A stretch of 64,000 nt of DNA, taken from positions 434,001-498,000 of the forward strand of contig CCNA01000034.1 of assembly GCA_000824805.1 (NCBI GenBank). Reading direction: 5' to 3'. Position numbers and translations under genes: made by a program. Shown in pieces: positions 17,029 to 25,667 of the stretch; position 1 is the stretch's first letter, and each line of letters begins with the position of its first letter. Under the pieces are notes generated by a model. That model was not told where the DNA came from. It did not search any database and worked only from the letters and a program-made list of their open reading frames with translations. Origin of the DNA: Mesorhizobium sp. SOD10 (GTDB lineage Bacteria > Pseudomonadota > Alphaproteobacteria > Rhizobiales > Rhizobiaceae).

Positions 17029-18180
17029 TCAGTGACCGAGGACGTTGCGCTCTGCCGATGGCGCAAGGCTCTGCGAACCGGGCACCGAAACCGGCGCGCC
17101 GTGAAGAACCCAGTCGGCCGCGATCTGGCCGATCACCGGCGCGAGCTGGATGCCGTAGCCGCCGGCACCGGCCGCGGTGATCAGCGTGGGCTCCAAGGCA
17201 TCGATCGGCCCGACGAAGGGCCGATGGTCGGCCGTCACCGGGTAAAGTCCCGCCCAGCCGCGCCCGAGCCGCGCACCCGGCAGGTCGGGCACACGCTCCA
17301 AAAGCAGCTCGGCCAGATCGACCTTCGACTGTTCCTCGCACTGGTCGTTGTAATTGTCGGGGTCTTCCGGCGCGATCGAGTTCACCTTGTGGATCTCGGC
17401 GATCAACTCGCTTGGCTTTTCGTGGCGGAAGTTCAGGCCACTCCCCTCGCCGTTCACGAGGTCCATCACCATCGGCATCGTGTAGCCGAGCGGCTCGTCC
17501 AGATGGATGACGACGGCCTCATGGCGCTCGGGCCAGATGTGCAGGCGCTGGCCGAAGAGTTCGGCAACCCGCGGCGCCCAGGCGCCGCCCGCGTTGACCA
17601 CGACATCGCAATCTATTGGGTTACCATTGGTTTCCAATGTATAGCCACCCGGACGCCGCCGCACGCCGAGCAGCTTGCGGTACTGGCGGATCTCGCCGCC
17701 CTTCGTCCGGACAATGCCCGCCAGGAAATTGCACATTTCGTGCGGATCTAGGAAGCCGTTATCGGGCCCGAACAGGCCGCCTTCGAGCCCGTCGGGATTG
17801 ATGTGAGGAACGAGGTCCCTGAGTTCGTCGGCGCGGATCAGGCGCGATCTCAAGCCCGCCTCGGCCTGCATCTCGACCGATTTCGCAAACAGCTCCATCT
17901 GTTCACGTGTGCGCGCCAGCCGAAGATAGCCGATGTGGTTGAAGCCAAGCCCCTCAGCCTCCCATTGACGGAACCGGCGGAACGAATGAACGCGAAGCAT
18001 GATCTCGAACGGATCGGTGAATTGCGATCCGACGACGCCGACCGACCTGCCGCTCGACCCCGAGGCAATCGACTGCGCTTCAAGCACTGTGACGCGCGCG
18101 GCCTGCTCGACGAGGTTGAGCGCCGTACACATGCCCAGCGTGCCCGCGCCAATCACCACGACATGAGGAGCAACTGTCAT
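17029..18180 (-). CDS. FAD-dependent oxidoreductase, DAO family
   Basis: 383 residues; I placed the start at the ATG 18180 because the dinucleotide motif VVVIGAGTLGMCTALNLVE begins just after it and the ATG overlaps the stop of the aminotransferase gene (ATGA). The open frame continues far upstream but inside the aminotransferase gene. The C-terminal motif GLYPVTADHRPFVGP and AGAGGYGIQLAPVIGQ are typical of D-amino-acid oxidase/sarcosine oxidase-like enzymes. Coupled with an aminotransferase it probably handles an amino acid or amine. Confidence 0.85.
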   Translation of the reverse strand: MTVAPHVVVIGAGTLGMCTALNLVEQAARVTVLEAQSIASGSSGRSVGVVGSQFTDPFEIMLRVHSFRRFRQWEAEGLGFNHIGYLRLARTREQMELFAKSVEMQAEAGLRSRLIRADELRDLVPHINPDGLEGGLFGPDNGFLDPHEMCNFLAGIVRTKGGEIRQYRKLLGVRRRPGGYTLETNGNPIDCDVVVNAGGAWAPRVAELFGQRLHIWPERHEAVVIHLDEPLGYTMPMVMDLVNGEGSGLNFRHEKPSELIAEIHKVNSIAPEDPDNYNDQCEEQSKVDLAELLLERVPDLPGARLGRGWAGLYPVTADHRPFVGPIDALEPTLITAAGAGGYGIQLAPVIGQIAADWVLHGAPVSVPGSQSLAPSAERNVLGH

Positions 18181-19517
18181 CTCTTGTCCCCCTGCTTTCG
18201 CGACTGCGCGGCGACGTCGGCCAAGGTTCCGTCGATCGCTTGAAGAATGGCGCCGGCGTCTTCCTCGGTCATCGGGGTCGAAAGCGCGAACAAGCCGTAG
18301 CTGGCGGAGAGCACGCCGCGGCCAAGCAGGCCCTTGTGGAAGACGTCGAACTTCCTGTGCTCGGCCGGACCCGGATAGATGGAGCGGTAATCCGTGACGG
18401 GATGCGACGTGAAATGAACCTTGAACAGCGAGCCGAGGCCGACACATTGGCCGGCAAGCCCATGCCGCTCGAATGAGGTGGCGACGCTCTCGCGCAGGAA
18501 TGCGCCGAGCCGATCGAGATGGGCAAAGCTCTCCTTCGTCAGCGCCCGCATCGAGGCAAGGCCGGCGCGCATGGTGACCGGGTTGGCGGTGAAGGTGCCG
18601 CCATGCGGCAGCGCGGGCTTGCCTCCGGTCGGATCGAAAACCGCCATGACATCGGCGCGCCCACCTACGGCGCCCACGGGAAAGCCGCCGCCGATGATCT
18701 TGCCGAGCGCCGTCAGGTCCGGCTCGATGCCCCACAGCCCTTGCGCGCCCGACCATCCCAGCCGAAACGAGATGACTTCATCGAAGATGACCAACGCGCC
18801 CGCCGCATGGGCGATCTCGACCATGGCTTGAAGATAGTCCCGGCGCGCCGGAATGAGGCCGGCACGGTTGGGCATCGGGTCGATCAGCACGGCCGCGATG
18901 CTGCCGCCCTCGGCGGCGAAGACGGCGCGCAGCGCCTCGGTGTCGTTGAAGGGCACGGCGATCACGTCGTCCAGCACGCCGCGCGGCGTGCCCTTGGCAT
19001 AGGGCGTCGACTTCGGCAGGTCGCCCCAATTAGCTGGCGAGGAGTCGAGGCTCACTTCGGCGAAATCATAGGAGCCGTGATAGGCGCCCTCGATCTTGAC
19101 GATCTTCGGCCGCAAGGTGAAGGCGCGCGCGGCCTTGATCGCCATCATCACTCCTTCGGTGCCGGAGTTGGTGAAGCGGATCTGATCGACCGAAGGCAGC
19201 CGTTCGACCAGCAGCTCGGCAAGCTCGATCTCGCTCAGTGTCGGGGCGCCGAAGGCGGTGCCGGTGGGCAGCTGCTCGACCACGGCCGCGGTGACATCGG
19301 GATGCGCATAGCCATGGATCATCGAGGTGAAATTGTTGATGCAGTCGTAATAGGCATTGCCGTCGACGTCCCAGACCCTGCACCCCTCGCCGCGCGCGGC
19401 GTAGATCGGGAACGGATCGACAAAGACCGTGGTGCGGGTGTTGCCGCCCGGCATCACCTTCCTGGCGCGCTCGAACAGGGTTTTCGATCCGGGCATGGCG
19501 TCGGGATAATGCGGCAT
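18177..19517 (-). CDS. class III aminotransferase, glutamate-1-semialdehyde aminomutase-like
   Basis: 446 residues, PLP-dependent fold type I. SGTEGVMMAIKAARAFT holds the phosphate-binding residues, FDEVISFRLG the PLP-ring Asp, and TALGKIIGGGFPVGA the Schiff-base lysine. The overall pattern (SKTLFERARKVMPGGNTR at the N-terminus) is that of HemL-like aminomutases, yet the pairing with a DAO-type oxidoreductase and absence of haem genes suggest a catabolic transaminase rather than true HemL. First gene of a two-gene operon. Confidence 0.85.
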   Translation of the reverse strand: MPHYPDAMPGSKTLFERARKVMPGGNTRTTVFVDPFPIYAARGEGCRVWDVDGNAYYDCINNFTSMIHGYAHPDVTAAVVEQLPTGTAFGAPTLSEIELAELLVERLPSVDQIRFTNSGTEGVMMAIKAARAFTLRPKIVKIEGAYHGSYDFAEVSLDSSPANWGDLPKSTPYAKGTPRGVLDDVIAVPFNDTEALRAVFAAEGGSIAAVLIDPMPNRAGLIPARRDYLQAMVEIAHAAGALVIFDEVISFRLGWSGAQGLWGIEPDLTALGKIIGGGFPVGAVGGRADVMAVFDPTGGKPALPHGGTFTANPVTMRAGLASMRALTKESFAHLDRLGAFLRESVATSFERHGLAGQCVGLGSLFKVHFTSHPVTDYRSIYPGPAEHRKFDVFHKGLLGRGVLSASYGLFALSTPMTEEDAGAILQAIDGTLADVAAQSRKQGDKR

Positions 19518-19645
19518 GGCTCTCCGAGGGCGAATTCGAGCGCAGAGACAGCGACGGCACCGTCGCTTGTCACGATGCTATGTTCCGTCTCCGTATCAGC
19601 GCAATCGGCCAGGCGAAGCATCAGAGGCGACCACGGCCGCAAGCG

Positions 19646-21193
19646 CTATGACAGCCCGGCAATGCGAAGGCCGCTGATGTAGAGCGCGCGCTTCTCCGGC
19701 TTGACGATCGGATGATGCTCTTCAATCCAGGCGACCGATAGGTTCGGCTGCAGCCGCCGAGCCTCTTCCAGGGCCATGGTGGCCGTGGCGGTATCACCGG
19801 CGAGCGCCGCGGTCGCGGCATAGGTGCGCCAAGCCGTTCCAAAGGCCGGCCGCAGCTGTATCGCCCGGCGCTCCAGGTCGGCCGCCACTTCGAACCGCCC
19901 GGCGGTGAAGTGGCAGATACCCATGGTGGAACAGATCGCCGCCTGGATGAAATCGCGCGGGCTGAGGCGCGCGGCGATCCCCAGATGGTGCAGGCCATCC
20001 TCGGCCATGTCGCCATAGCCGTATGTCGAGCCGAGGATGCAGTGCGCCAGCGAGAGACCTGGATTGCGCTCGATCGCTTCCAACAGCTCGTCGACCGCCG
20101 GGCGGAAGTTGCGCGACACCATGTGGACATAGCCGGCCGACAGATGCCCCCACGGATCGTCCTGGTCGCGCACGATCGCGGCTTGCGCCCGTGCCAGCGC
20201 GGCGGCCAGCAGCTCGCGAGGCTTCGATGTCAGGCCGAGTGCCGCACGCGCACCGATGGTCCAGGCAAGCAGGCTGTTGGCGCGCGCATAGTCAGGATCG
20301 ATGTCGAGCGCCCTGACCAGCAGGCCCTCGGCGATGTCAAGGTCTTTCTGCGATCCCCATGTCCACACATGCGGCATCGCCTTCATGACGAAGCCCCACG
20401 CGTCGAGGCTTTCGGCCGGACGGCTGTGCAGGCGCAACCGTTCGGCTTCATAGAGCTGGGGCTCGATCGAGGCCATCACCTTGTGGGCGATCTGATCCTG
20501 CAGTGCCAAGAAGTCGCCGATCTCGATATCGAAGCGTTCGGCCCATACTTGCGTGCCGGCACTGGCATCGCTCAAACTCGCGGTGATGCGCAGGGCGCGG
20601 CCGGACTGGCGTACGCTGCCCTGCAGCACGTAGCGCACCTTCAGCTCACGGCGCAGCCGGTCGAGCTCTATGTGCTGCGGGTCATAGGCGAAGGAGGCGC
20701 TGCGGTCGCGTACATGCAGGCCGCGTAGCCGCGACAGGCCGGTGGTGATGTCTTCCGACAGGCCGTCGGCAAAGTAGGCCTTGTCGGGGTCATCGCCGAT
20801 CGCTCGAAAGCGGGTCACCGCGATCGACGGCCCTTCCTCGGGTTCGACGGCGCCGTTTCGCGTCCCGCCTGCCTGCGGCCGCACATCACCGACCAGCCGA
20901 TAGCCGACACGCGCCACCGAGACGATGGAATGCGACCCGTCGGGCCCCTCGCCCAGCACCTTGCGCAGGGCGGCGATCTGCACCGAAAGGTTGCCCTCCT
21001 CGACCGCCTGGTCTTTCCAGGCGGCGTCGATCAGTTCGTCCTTGCCGACCACGCTTCCCGCGGATCGCAACAGGCGTTCCAGAATAAGCATCGCGCGGTA
21101 GCCGATCGAAATGGGCACGCCACGCCGGTAAAGCACGCCCGCTCCCGCATCGAGCAGGAAGGGGCCGAACATGTAGCGTTGCTCTTCCATCAT
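19646..21193 (-). CDS. CadC/ToxR-like winged-helix regulator with TPR domain
   Basis: 515 residues. Residues 1-105 are an OmpR/CadC-type DNA-binding domain (LIDAAWKDQAVEEGNLSVQIAALRK, GYRLVGDV). Residues about 125-250 match the TolB-amino-like domain of soluble CadC/adenylate-cyclase-like proteins (YFADGLSEDITTGLSRL, YVLQGSVRQSGRALRI). The rest consists of tetratricopeptide repeats. No transmembrane segment is visible, so it is cytoplasmic. Divergent from a methyltransferase gene, with 10-bp direct repeats between them. Confidence 0.85.
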   Translation of the reverse strand: MMEEQRYMFGPFLLDAGAGVLYRRGVPISIGYRAMLILERLLRSAGSVVGKDELIDAAWKDQAVEEGNLSVQIAALRKVLGEGPDGSHSIVSVARVGYRLVGDVRPQAGGTRNGAVEPEEGPSIAVTRFRAIGDDPDKAYFADGLSEDITTGLSRLRGLHVRDRSASFAYDPQHIELDRLRRELKVRYVLQGSVRQSGRALRITASLSDASAGTQVWAERFDIEIGDFLALQDQIAHKVMASIEPQLYEAERLRLHSRPAESLDAWGFVMKAMPHVWTWGSQKDLDIAEGLLVRALDIDPDYARANSLLAWTIGARAALGLTSKPRELLAAALARAQAAIVRDQDDPWGHLSAGYVHMVSRNFRPAVDELLEAIERNPGLSLAHCILGSTYGYGDMAEDGLHHLGIAARLSPRDFIQAAICSTMGICHFTAGRFEVAADLERRAIQLRPAFGTAWRTYAATAALAGDTATATMALEEARRLQPNLSVAWIEEHHPIVKPEKRALYISGLRIAGLS

Positions 21194-21212
21194 CGAACGC
21201 TAATGCAATGAG

Positions 21213-21242
21213 GAGCATTTTGGAAGTTTTCGGAAGTTTTAG
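21213..21242. promoter_or_regulatory. 10-bp direct repeats between regulator and methyltransferase genes
   Basis: GGAAGTTTT occurs at 21222-21230 and again at 21232-21240, exactly one helical turn apart; a weaker third unit (GCATTTTGG) precedes them in phase. OmpR/CadC-type winged helices bind tandem direct repeats of about this period, so this is a candidate operator of the adjacent regulator. Confidence 0.45.
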
Positions 21243-21312
21243 AGACGCCCTTCGCTACTTTTAGCGGCCCGGATTTCAGACTGATCGCACCTGAATCGAG
21301 AGGAGCGATGCA

Positions 21313-22032
21313 ATGACCGCAACCACCAGAACCGAAGTTGCCGCGAATTCCTCCGCCCGGCTGTTCCAGGACATGTGGGGCATCTACCGCAAGGTTGTCG
21401 ACAACAACTATCTCAACCACCGCGAAGCGTACGCTGCACTGCGCCGGCTTCTCCAGAATCAGCGGCCGGGCTTCACCTTCCTGGACATCGCCTGCGGCGA
21501 CGCCTCCTTCAGCGCCGCCGCGCTGACAGGCCTGCCGATCGGCCGCTATATCGGCATCGACCTGTCGCAGCCGGCTCTCAACGAGGCCTCGGCCAATATC
21601 GCCGACCTGCCCTGCCCGACCGAATTGCGGCATGGCGACTTCGCCGATTGGCTGACGGCATGCGAGGAGCCAGTCGATCTTGCCTGGATCGGTCTGTCGC
21701 TTCACCATCTGCCGTTCGAGCGGAAGCTCGAGACCATGCGCCATCTGCGGCGCCTGCTAGGCCAGGCGGGCACACTCCTGATTTACGAAAACACCTGCAG
21801 GACGTCGGAGAGCCGGGCGGGCTGGATGAAGCGCTGGGACCGGCAGCGCAACGACTTTTCGGCGTTCAACGGCCTCGAATGGCTGCTGCTCACCACCCAT
21901 GTGCACGGCATGGATCATCCTGAAACCGTGTCTGCCTGGCGGGAGCTCGGCCATCGAAGCGGGTTCGACCACATGCGGGAGCACTATTGCTCAAGCTCGG
22001 GCCTATTCCGCCTGTTCAGTTTCTCGGCCTAG
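21313..22032 (+). CDS. class I SAM-dependent methyltransferase
   Basis: 239 residues with motif I FLDIACGDASFS, acidic motif II YIGIDLSQPAL and motif IV region VDLAWIGLSLHHL. GAGAGGAGCG precedes the ATG. It is transcribed away from the CadC/TPR regulator and is probably controlled by it. Substrate unknown; no membrane or additional domain is visible. Confidence 0.85.
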   Translation: MTATTRTEVAANSSARLFQDMWGIYRKVVDNNYLNHREAYAALRRLLQNQRPGFTFLDIACGDASFSAAALTGLPIGRYIGIDLSQPALNEASANIADLPCPTELRHGDFADWLTACEEPVDLAWIGLSLHHLPFERKLETMRHLRRLLGQAGTLLIYENTCRTSESRAGWMKRWDRQRNDFSAFNGLEWLLLTTHVHGMDHPETVSAWRELGHRSGFDHMREHYCSSSGLFRLFSFSA

Positions 22033-22062
22033 GCATCCTGGCGCCGGCGCAGTCGACCCATC

Positions 22063-22158
22063 CTACTTCGCCGCCGCCCCGGCCATCCGGTTCGGATGCC
22101 TCGGATGGGTCGGCGTGATGCCGTTATGCTGGCAGAATCCACGGCTGAAAACCGCTCG
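22063..22158 (-). pseudogene. remnant of the C-terminus of a GlxA/AraC-type regulator
   Basis: Read on the minus strand this stretch gives VFSRGFCQHNGITPTHPRHP followed by NRMAG and a stop at 22063-22065. It closely matches the end of the intact GlxA-type regulator at 24468-25448 (FSRVFRQQTGITPTRLRHPNRAA). No intact domain lies upstream; 22159-22330 may contain further decayed parts in other frames (LRVH near 22300). Confidence 0.6.
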
Positions 22159-22591
22159 GCCCCTGGCATTGATCGGCCCGGTGATGGCCGATGGCCGCCG
22201 CGTAGAGGCCCGCCTGCGCGGGTGCGCGGCGGATAACCTCTCTGGTTGAACTGAAGTGCTTGCGTTCCCCGTGGTGAAGCGGGCGCAGCCAATGAACGCG
22301 AAGCATGATCTCGCTCAGACCGTCCGACATTGATCAACCGGCCGCCGGCAAGCTCTGCCCCAAGACGACCGGGCATTATATCTAGTCCATTTGGATGATG
22401 CTTCCTACGCCTGAAGGCCTATCTTGTATGAGAGGTCAGAGAAATTCTGAAAAGATATAATTAGTCAGGGTTATTGGTTGACTTCAACATGGAGCTAACT
22501 ACCACGGCGGACAAATCTTAATGCGCGCACGCAAAGCCGCTATGGCATATTTCTTGAGAATCGCGAGGAATGACCGGTAGACGGAGGACCG
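22159..22591. other. gene-poor, partly AT-rich stretch
   Basis: No convincing gene in 430 bases. The left part probably belongs to the decayed AraC-type gene. From about 22376 the base composition becomes AT-rich (tatataatta-like runs near 22455), which fits a promoter region for the coiled-coil gene starting at 22592, but no clear -35/-10 pair could be fixed. Confidence 0.4.
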
Positions 22592-23593
22592 TTGCCAGTG
22601 ACATTCACACATGGGTCTTACGACGAGTTCGAGGACGTGCCGCGTCCGGCATGGGTTCGCTTCAGCATGCGCCACTGGAGGTGGAGCGCCATTCCCGGAT
22701 GCATTCTCCTCTTGGCGGCGATATCTCCGGCAGACGATGCCGCCGAAATGCAGCAACAGATCGTTGCAGCGCGGGGTGAGTTGGCGTCGACAAAAGCGCA
22801 GCTCGACCTGAGCCAGCACGCCGAGCGTGCAGCAAGCGCGCAGGCAAGGGTATTGGCCGGCACCTCCGCAGAGCAAGCAGAAGCCCTCAATGAGGCGAAC
22901 CAAAGCAACGAGGCTCTCAAACTCGATCTGGAAGCGGCGCAGCGCGTCATCAAAGGCCTGCAGGCACAATTGATTTCTTCGAACGAAGCGCGCAACGCTG
23001 TCGGAGTATCCCTGGCCGAGGCAAATCAATCGCTGGCCGAAGAGCGGGATAAAGTCGAACAGGTCGAGCACGAACTCGCCATGGCCCGCCAGGCCGGCGA
23101 CGCCAATGAGAAACGCGCAGATTTGGCTGCGGCCGAGCGGGCCACCGCCTTGAAGAATCTCCAGTTGGCGGTTGCTGCCGCAAGGCATGCCAACGAAGCA
23201 TTGTATCTGGAACGTGCGCGCGCGATTTCTGCCGCAAGTGATCTCGACGGCGCCCGTCAGGAAAGAGACGCGGCGAGGCAGGCATCTGCCGACCTGAGCG
23301 CTGCGTTGGAGCAAGAGCGTCAAAAGCTGACCGACATGTCCGTTTTCCTTACCGCTGCGCGAAAGGCGATCGATCTTGTCAAAGCGCAAAGTGGGAGCCG
23401 CACAGCGCGGGTGGAACGCGCAGCCAAGGCGCGTTCCACCGCAGCTGCGCTTGCCAACCGGGATGGCCAATCCATCCGTCAAACAGGCTTGCAAGACAGA
23501 AACAAAGCGAAAATTCCAAGATCACCGAAAAGGGTTCTCGTGGCGACGACGATTACACTCCCCGACGCGTTGCTTCCGACTCCGCCTCGATGA
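22592..23593 (+). CDS. membrane-anchored or exported coiled-coil protein
   Basis: 333 residues. GGAGG at 22583-22587 precedes TTG 22592 and GTG 22598; either may be the start. A hydrophobic segment at about residues 31-48 (AIPGCILLLAAISPA) is a signal peptide or anchor. Residues about 50-270 are almost pure heptad-rich helix, Ala/Glu/Gln/Lys-rich (EALNEANQSNEALKLDLEAA), so a long coiled coil in the envelope is expected. The last 60 residues are basic and Arg/Lys-rich. I do not recognise a family. The next gene, an exported Gly-rich protein, follows 49 bp later. Confidence 0.65.
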   Translation: MPVTFTHGSYDEFEDVPRPAWVRFSMRHWRWSAIPGCILLLAAISPADDAAEMQQQIVAARGELASTKAQLDLSQHAERAASAQARVLAGTSAEQAEALNEANQSNEALKLDLEAAQRVIKGLQAQLISSNEARNAVGVSLAEANQSLAEERDKVEQVEHELAMARQAGDANEKRADLAAAERATALKNLQLAVAAARHANEALYLERARAISAASDLDGARQERDAARQASADLSAALEQERQKLTDMSVFLTAARKAIDLVKAQSGSRTARVERAAKARSTAAALANRDGQSIRQTGLQDRNKAKIPRSPKRVLVATTITLPDALLPTPPR

Positions 23594-23642
23594 CATCGCC
23601 GGGTGGCTTGGCACGAACGCATGCCGCAGGAGGGTTCCGGAA

Positions 23643-24407
23643 ATGGGCAAATACGTGGCGGTCGCCTTGATGATCGCAGCCGCCACCGGACCAGCGGTGG
23701 CGCTTGATATCGGTGGTGGCGGCAAGGTCGGCGGCCTTGGTGTTGGCGCTGGAGTGAGCGCAGGATCACATGGCGTTTCCGCGGGGGTGGGGGCAAGTGT
23801 CGGCCGTTCGGGCGGCGCAAAGGTTGGGGCATCAGCCCGCGCAGGCGGCGTCGGCGTTGGCGTCAGCGCAGGTGGCGCGAGCATTGGCGCGTCCGCGAAG
23901 GCCGACAAGGGATCAGTCGGCGCGGGCGTTTCGGCTGGTGACGCTCCAGACAGCGCAAGCGCGGGCGTTTCGACAGGTACCGGCGCAGCAACGTCCGGCG
24001 ACGAGGACGCCGCGCCACCCGACGACCCGGCCGTTTTCTCTGCCAAAAACGCAAGGACCGCGATCGGTCTGCCGTCCGTCCTCAAGCCTTCCGGCACAGG
24101 TGGCGGGGAGTTTCGGCGATTTACGGCGGGCTATCCTTTTGCGCCTCCGGTATCGCTGAAAGCGAAGCCAGGCACGCCGGCCAAGGTCGTGAGCGCGTGC
24201 CGCGCGGCGATCATGTCGGCCGCTACGCCGCTTGGCGCTATGCGCGTATACGCGGTCAGCGCCGGTCCGATGCGCCAACGCAAAGCCGGTCTGGCGGCGC
24301 CGATCGAGGTGCGCATAAGCTATGCGCTTCGAGGCGGCATCCAAGTGCGGCAAGCGAGAGTCCTATGTCGCCTCGGTGCGACGGGAAAGGTCATCGCGGT
24401 AACGTAG
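23643..24407 (+). CDS. exported Gly/Ala/Ser/Val-rich repeat protein
   Basis: 254 residues from ATG 23643 with AGGAGGG upstream. Residues 1-21 are a signal peptide (VALMIAAATGPAVA). Residues about 22-120 are low-complexity with short repeats such as VGAGVSAG, VGASVG and GVGVSAGGASIGASAKA. A compact C-terminal domain (about 140-254) contains two cysteines (VSACRAAIM, ARVLCRLG) that could form a disulphide. Family not recognised; similar short glycine-rich exported proteins are common in rhizobia. Probably co-transcribed with the coiled-coil gene. Confidence 0.65.
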   Translation: MGKYVAVALMIAAATGPAVALDIGGGGKVGGLGVGAGVSAGSHGVSAGVGASVGRSGGAKVGASARAGGVGVGVSAGGASIGASAKADKGSVGAGVSAGDAPDSASAGVSTGTGAATSGDEDAAPPDDPAVFSAKNARTAIGLPSVLKPSGTGGGEFRRFTAGYPFAPPVSLKAKPGTPAKVVSACRAAIMSAATPLGAMRVYAVSAGPMRQRKAGLAAPIEVRISYALRGGIQVRQARVLCRLGATGKVIAVT

Positions 24408-24467
24408 CAACCGGCTGTCATTGGGCTGGACACGGGCAGAGTTGCCGGCTTGCCGAGGCGTGGATCG

Positions 24468-25448
24468 CTACCTGGCAACTTCATTCGCCGCTGCCCGATT
24501 CGGGTGCCGCAGCCTGGTCGGCGTGATGCCGGTCTGTTGGCGGAAGACGCGGCTGAAATGGCCGGCATTGGGAAAGCCGCAGCGATAGGCGATCTCGCCG
24601 ATGGCGAGATCGCTGCTTTCAAGCAGCGACTTGGCGTAATGCACTCTCAGCGCCAGATAGGCGGCCATCGGGCCGATGCCGAGCTCGGCGCCGAACAGGC
24701 GCTCGAGCTGGCGGCGCGAGCAGTTCTGCCGGGCGGCGATTTCGGCGATCGAAAGCGTCTCCTGGAGATTGCTTTCCATCAGGAGCAGCGCCCGCTTCAC
24801 CGCGCGGCTGGCGGCTGCGGGAAAAAGGTCGCCGACCGGCTGCACGTCGCGGCTGGAGCGGATGCGGTCGAGCACCAGGATCTTGGCCGCCTTCTCCGCC
24901 GCCTTCTGACCGATGAATTGCGAGACGAAATAGCCGGCGAGGTCGGCGGCACCCGTGCCGCCGGCGCAGGTGGCGCGGCCGCGGTCGACGGAATAGAGGC
25001 TGTCGGCATGAGCGTTCACATCGGGGAACTCGGCGCGGAAATCCTTGATGTGGAACCAGCTGACCGCGGCGCTGTAGCCGTCGAGCAGGCCGTAGCGCGC
25101 GAGCACGAAGCTGCCGGTGCAGAGCGCGGTCAGCGGAACGCCCTTCTGTGCGGCGCGCAGCAGGAACGCCTCCTTTTCCGAGCTCAATTTGCGGTTGGTG
25201 TCGAGCAGGCCGCCGACAACCACGACATTGTCGAAATCCTCGGGGTTGCCCATCGCCCGAGTCGGCAGCAATTCGACGCCGCAGCTGGCGCGGATCGGCA
25301 GGCCGCGCTCGCCGACGATCTCCCAGTCGAACTCGATCCTGCGGCTGCGATCGCCCTCGTCGCCGGCCAGCCTGAGCGTGTCGATGAACAGCGACAGGGG
25401 CGACAGCGTGAAATCGCGCACCAAAAGAAAGGCGAATTTTTTGGCCAT
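24468..25448 (-). CDS. GlxA family transcriptional regulator (DJ-1/PfpI + AraC)
   Basis: 326 residues. Residues about 5-180 form a DJ-1/PfpI-like domain with its nucleophile-elbow cysteine (LTALCTGSFVLAR), and residues 215-318 an AraC-type double helix-turn-helix (IAARQNCSRRQLERLF, IGEIAYRCGFPNAGHFSRVF). Members act on amine or glycine-betaine/arginine catabolic genes in several bacteria. No obvious partner gene is adjacent; a decayed relative lies 2.3 kb upstream at 22063. Confidence 0.9.
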   Translation of the reverse strand: MAKKFAFLLVRDFTLSPLSLFIDTLRLAGDEGDRSRRIEFDWEIVGERGLPIRASCGVELLPTRAMGNPEDFDNVVVVGGLLDTNRKLSSEKEAFLLRAAQKGVPLTALCTGSFVLARYGLLDGYSAAVSWFHIKDFRAEFPDVNAHADSLYSVDRGRATCAGGTGAADLAGYFVSQFIGQKAAEKAAKILVLDRIRSSRDVQPVGDLFPAAASRAVKRALLLMESNLQETLSIAEIAARQNCSRRQLERLFGAELGIGPMAAYLALRVHYAKSLLESSDLAIGEIAYRCGFPNAGHFSRVFRQQTGITPTRLRHPNRAAANEVAR

Positions 25449-25562
25449 CTACTTCGGGGATCGTCCATCGTTTGAACGCAGCTTATGCCGAAATCCTTGC
25501 GGCGAGCCCTCTGAATACGACGTGCTTTAGGTCGCAACACCACTCTGGCGCGAGCCGGCGCA

Positions 25563-25618
25563 CTAGAGCAATTCCAGGAAAAGTGTGAGCGGTTTTCCGT
25601 CCGGAATTGCGTAAAAAC
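25563..25618 (+). repeat. intergenic repeat element, copy 1
   Basis: This 56-bp stretch (CTAGAGCAATTCC... to GTAAAAAC) reappears in inverted orientation at 38037-38091 with a single one-base length difference. It contains an internal palindrome-like pair (GCAATTCC ... GGAATTGC). Non-coding; of the kind of intergenic palindromic repeats scattered in rhizobial genomes. Confidence 0.85.
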
Positions 25619-25624
25619 AAAGGG

Positions 25625-25667
25625 CTAGAGCGGTTCGCCGTTTCCATGAAACGGTGAACCGTTCTAG
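25625..25667. repeat. 43-bp near-perfect palindrome
   Basis: Two 20-nt arms (starting CTAGAGCGGTTC and ending GAACCGTTCTAG) with two mismatches around a 3-nt loop. It adjoins the 56-bp repeat and covers the stop codon of the VanZ-like gene, so it may double as a transcription terminator. Confidence 0.75.

Noticed and set aside
17985..18007. 23-bp exact match between the DAO gene and 22291-22313
   Set aside because: It translates to EIMLRVH in both, but LRVH is also the AraC-type motif and flanks do not align, so I could not decide between a DAO remnant and chance; not called.
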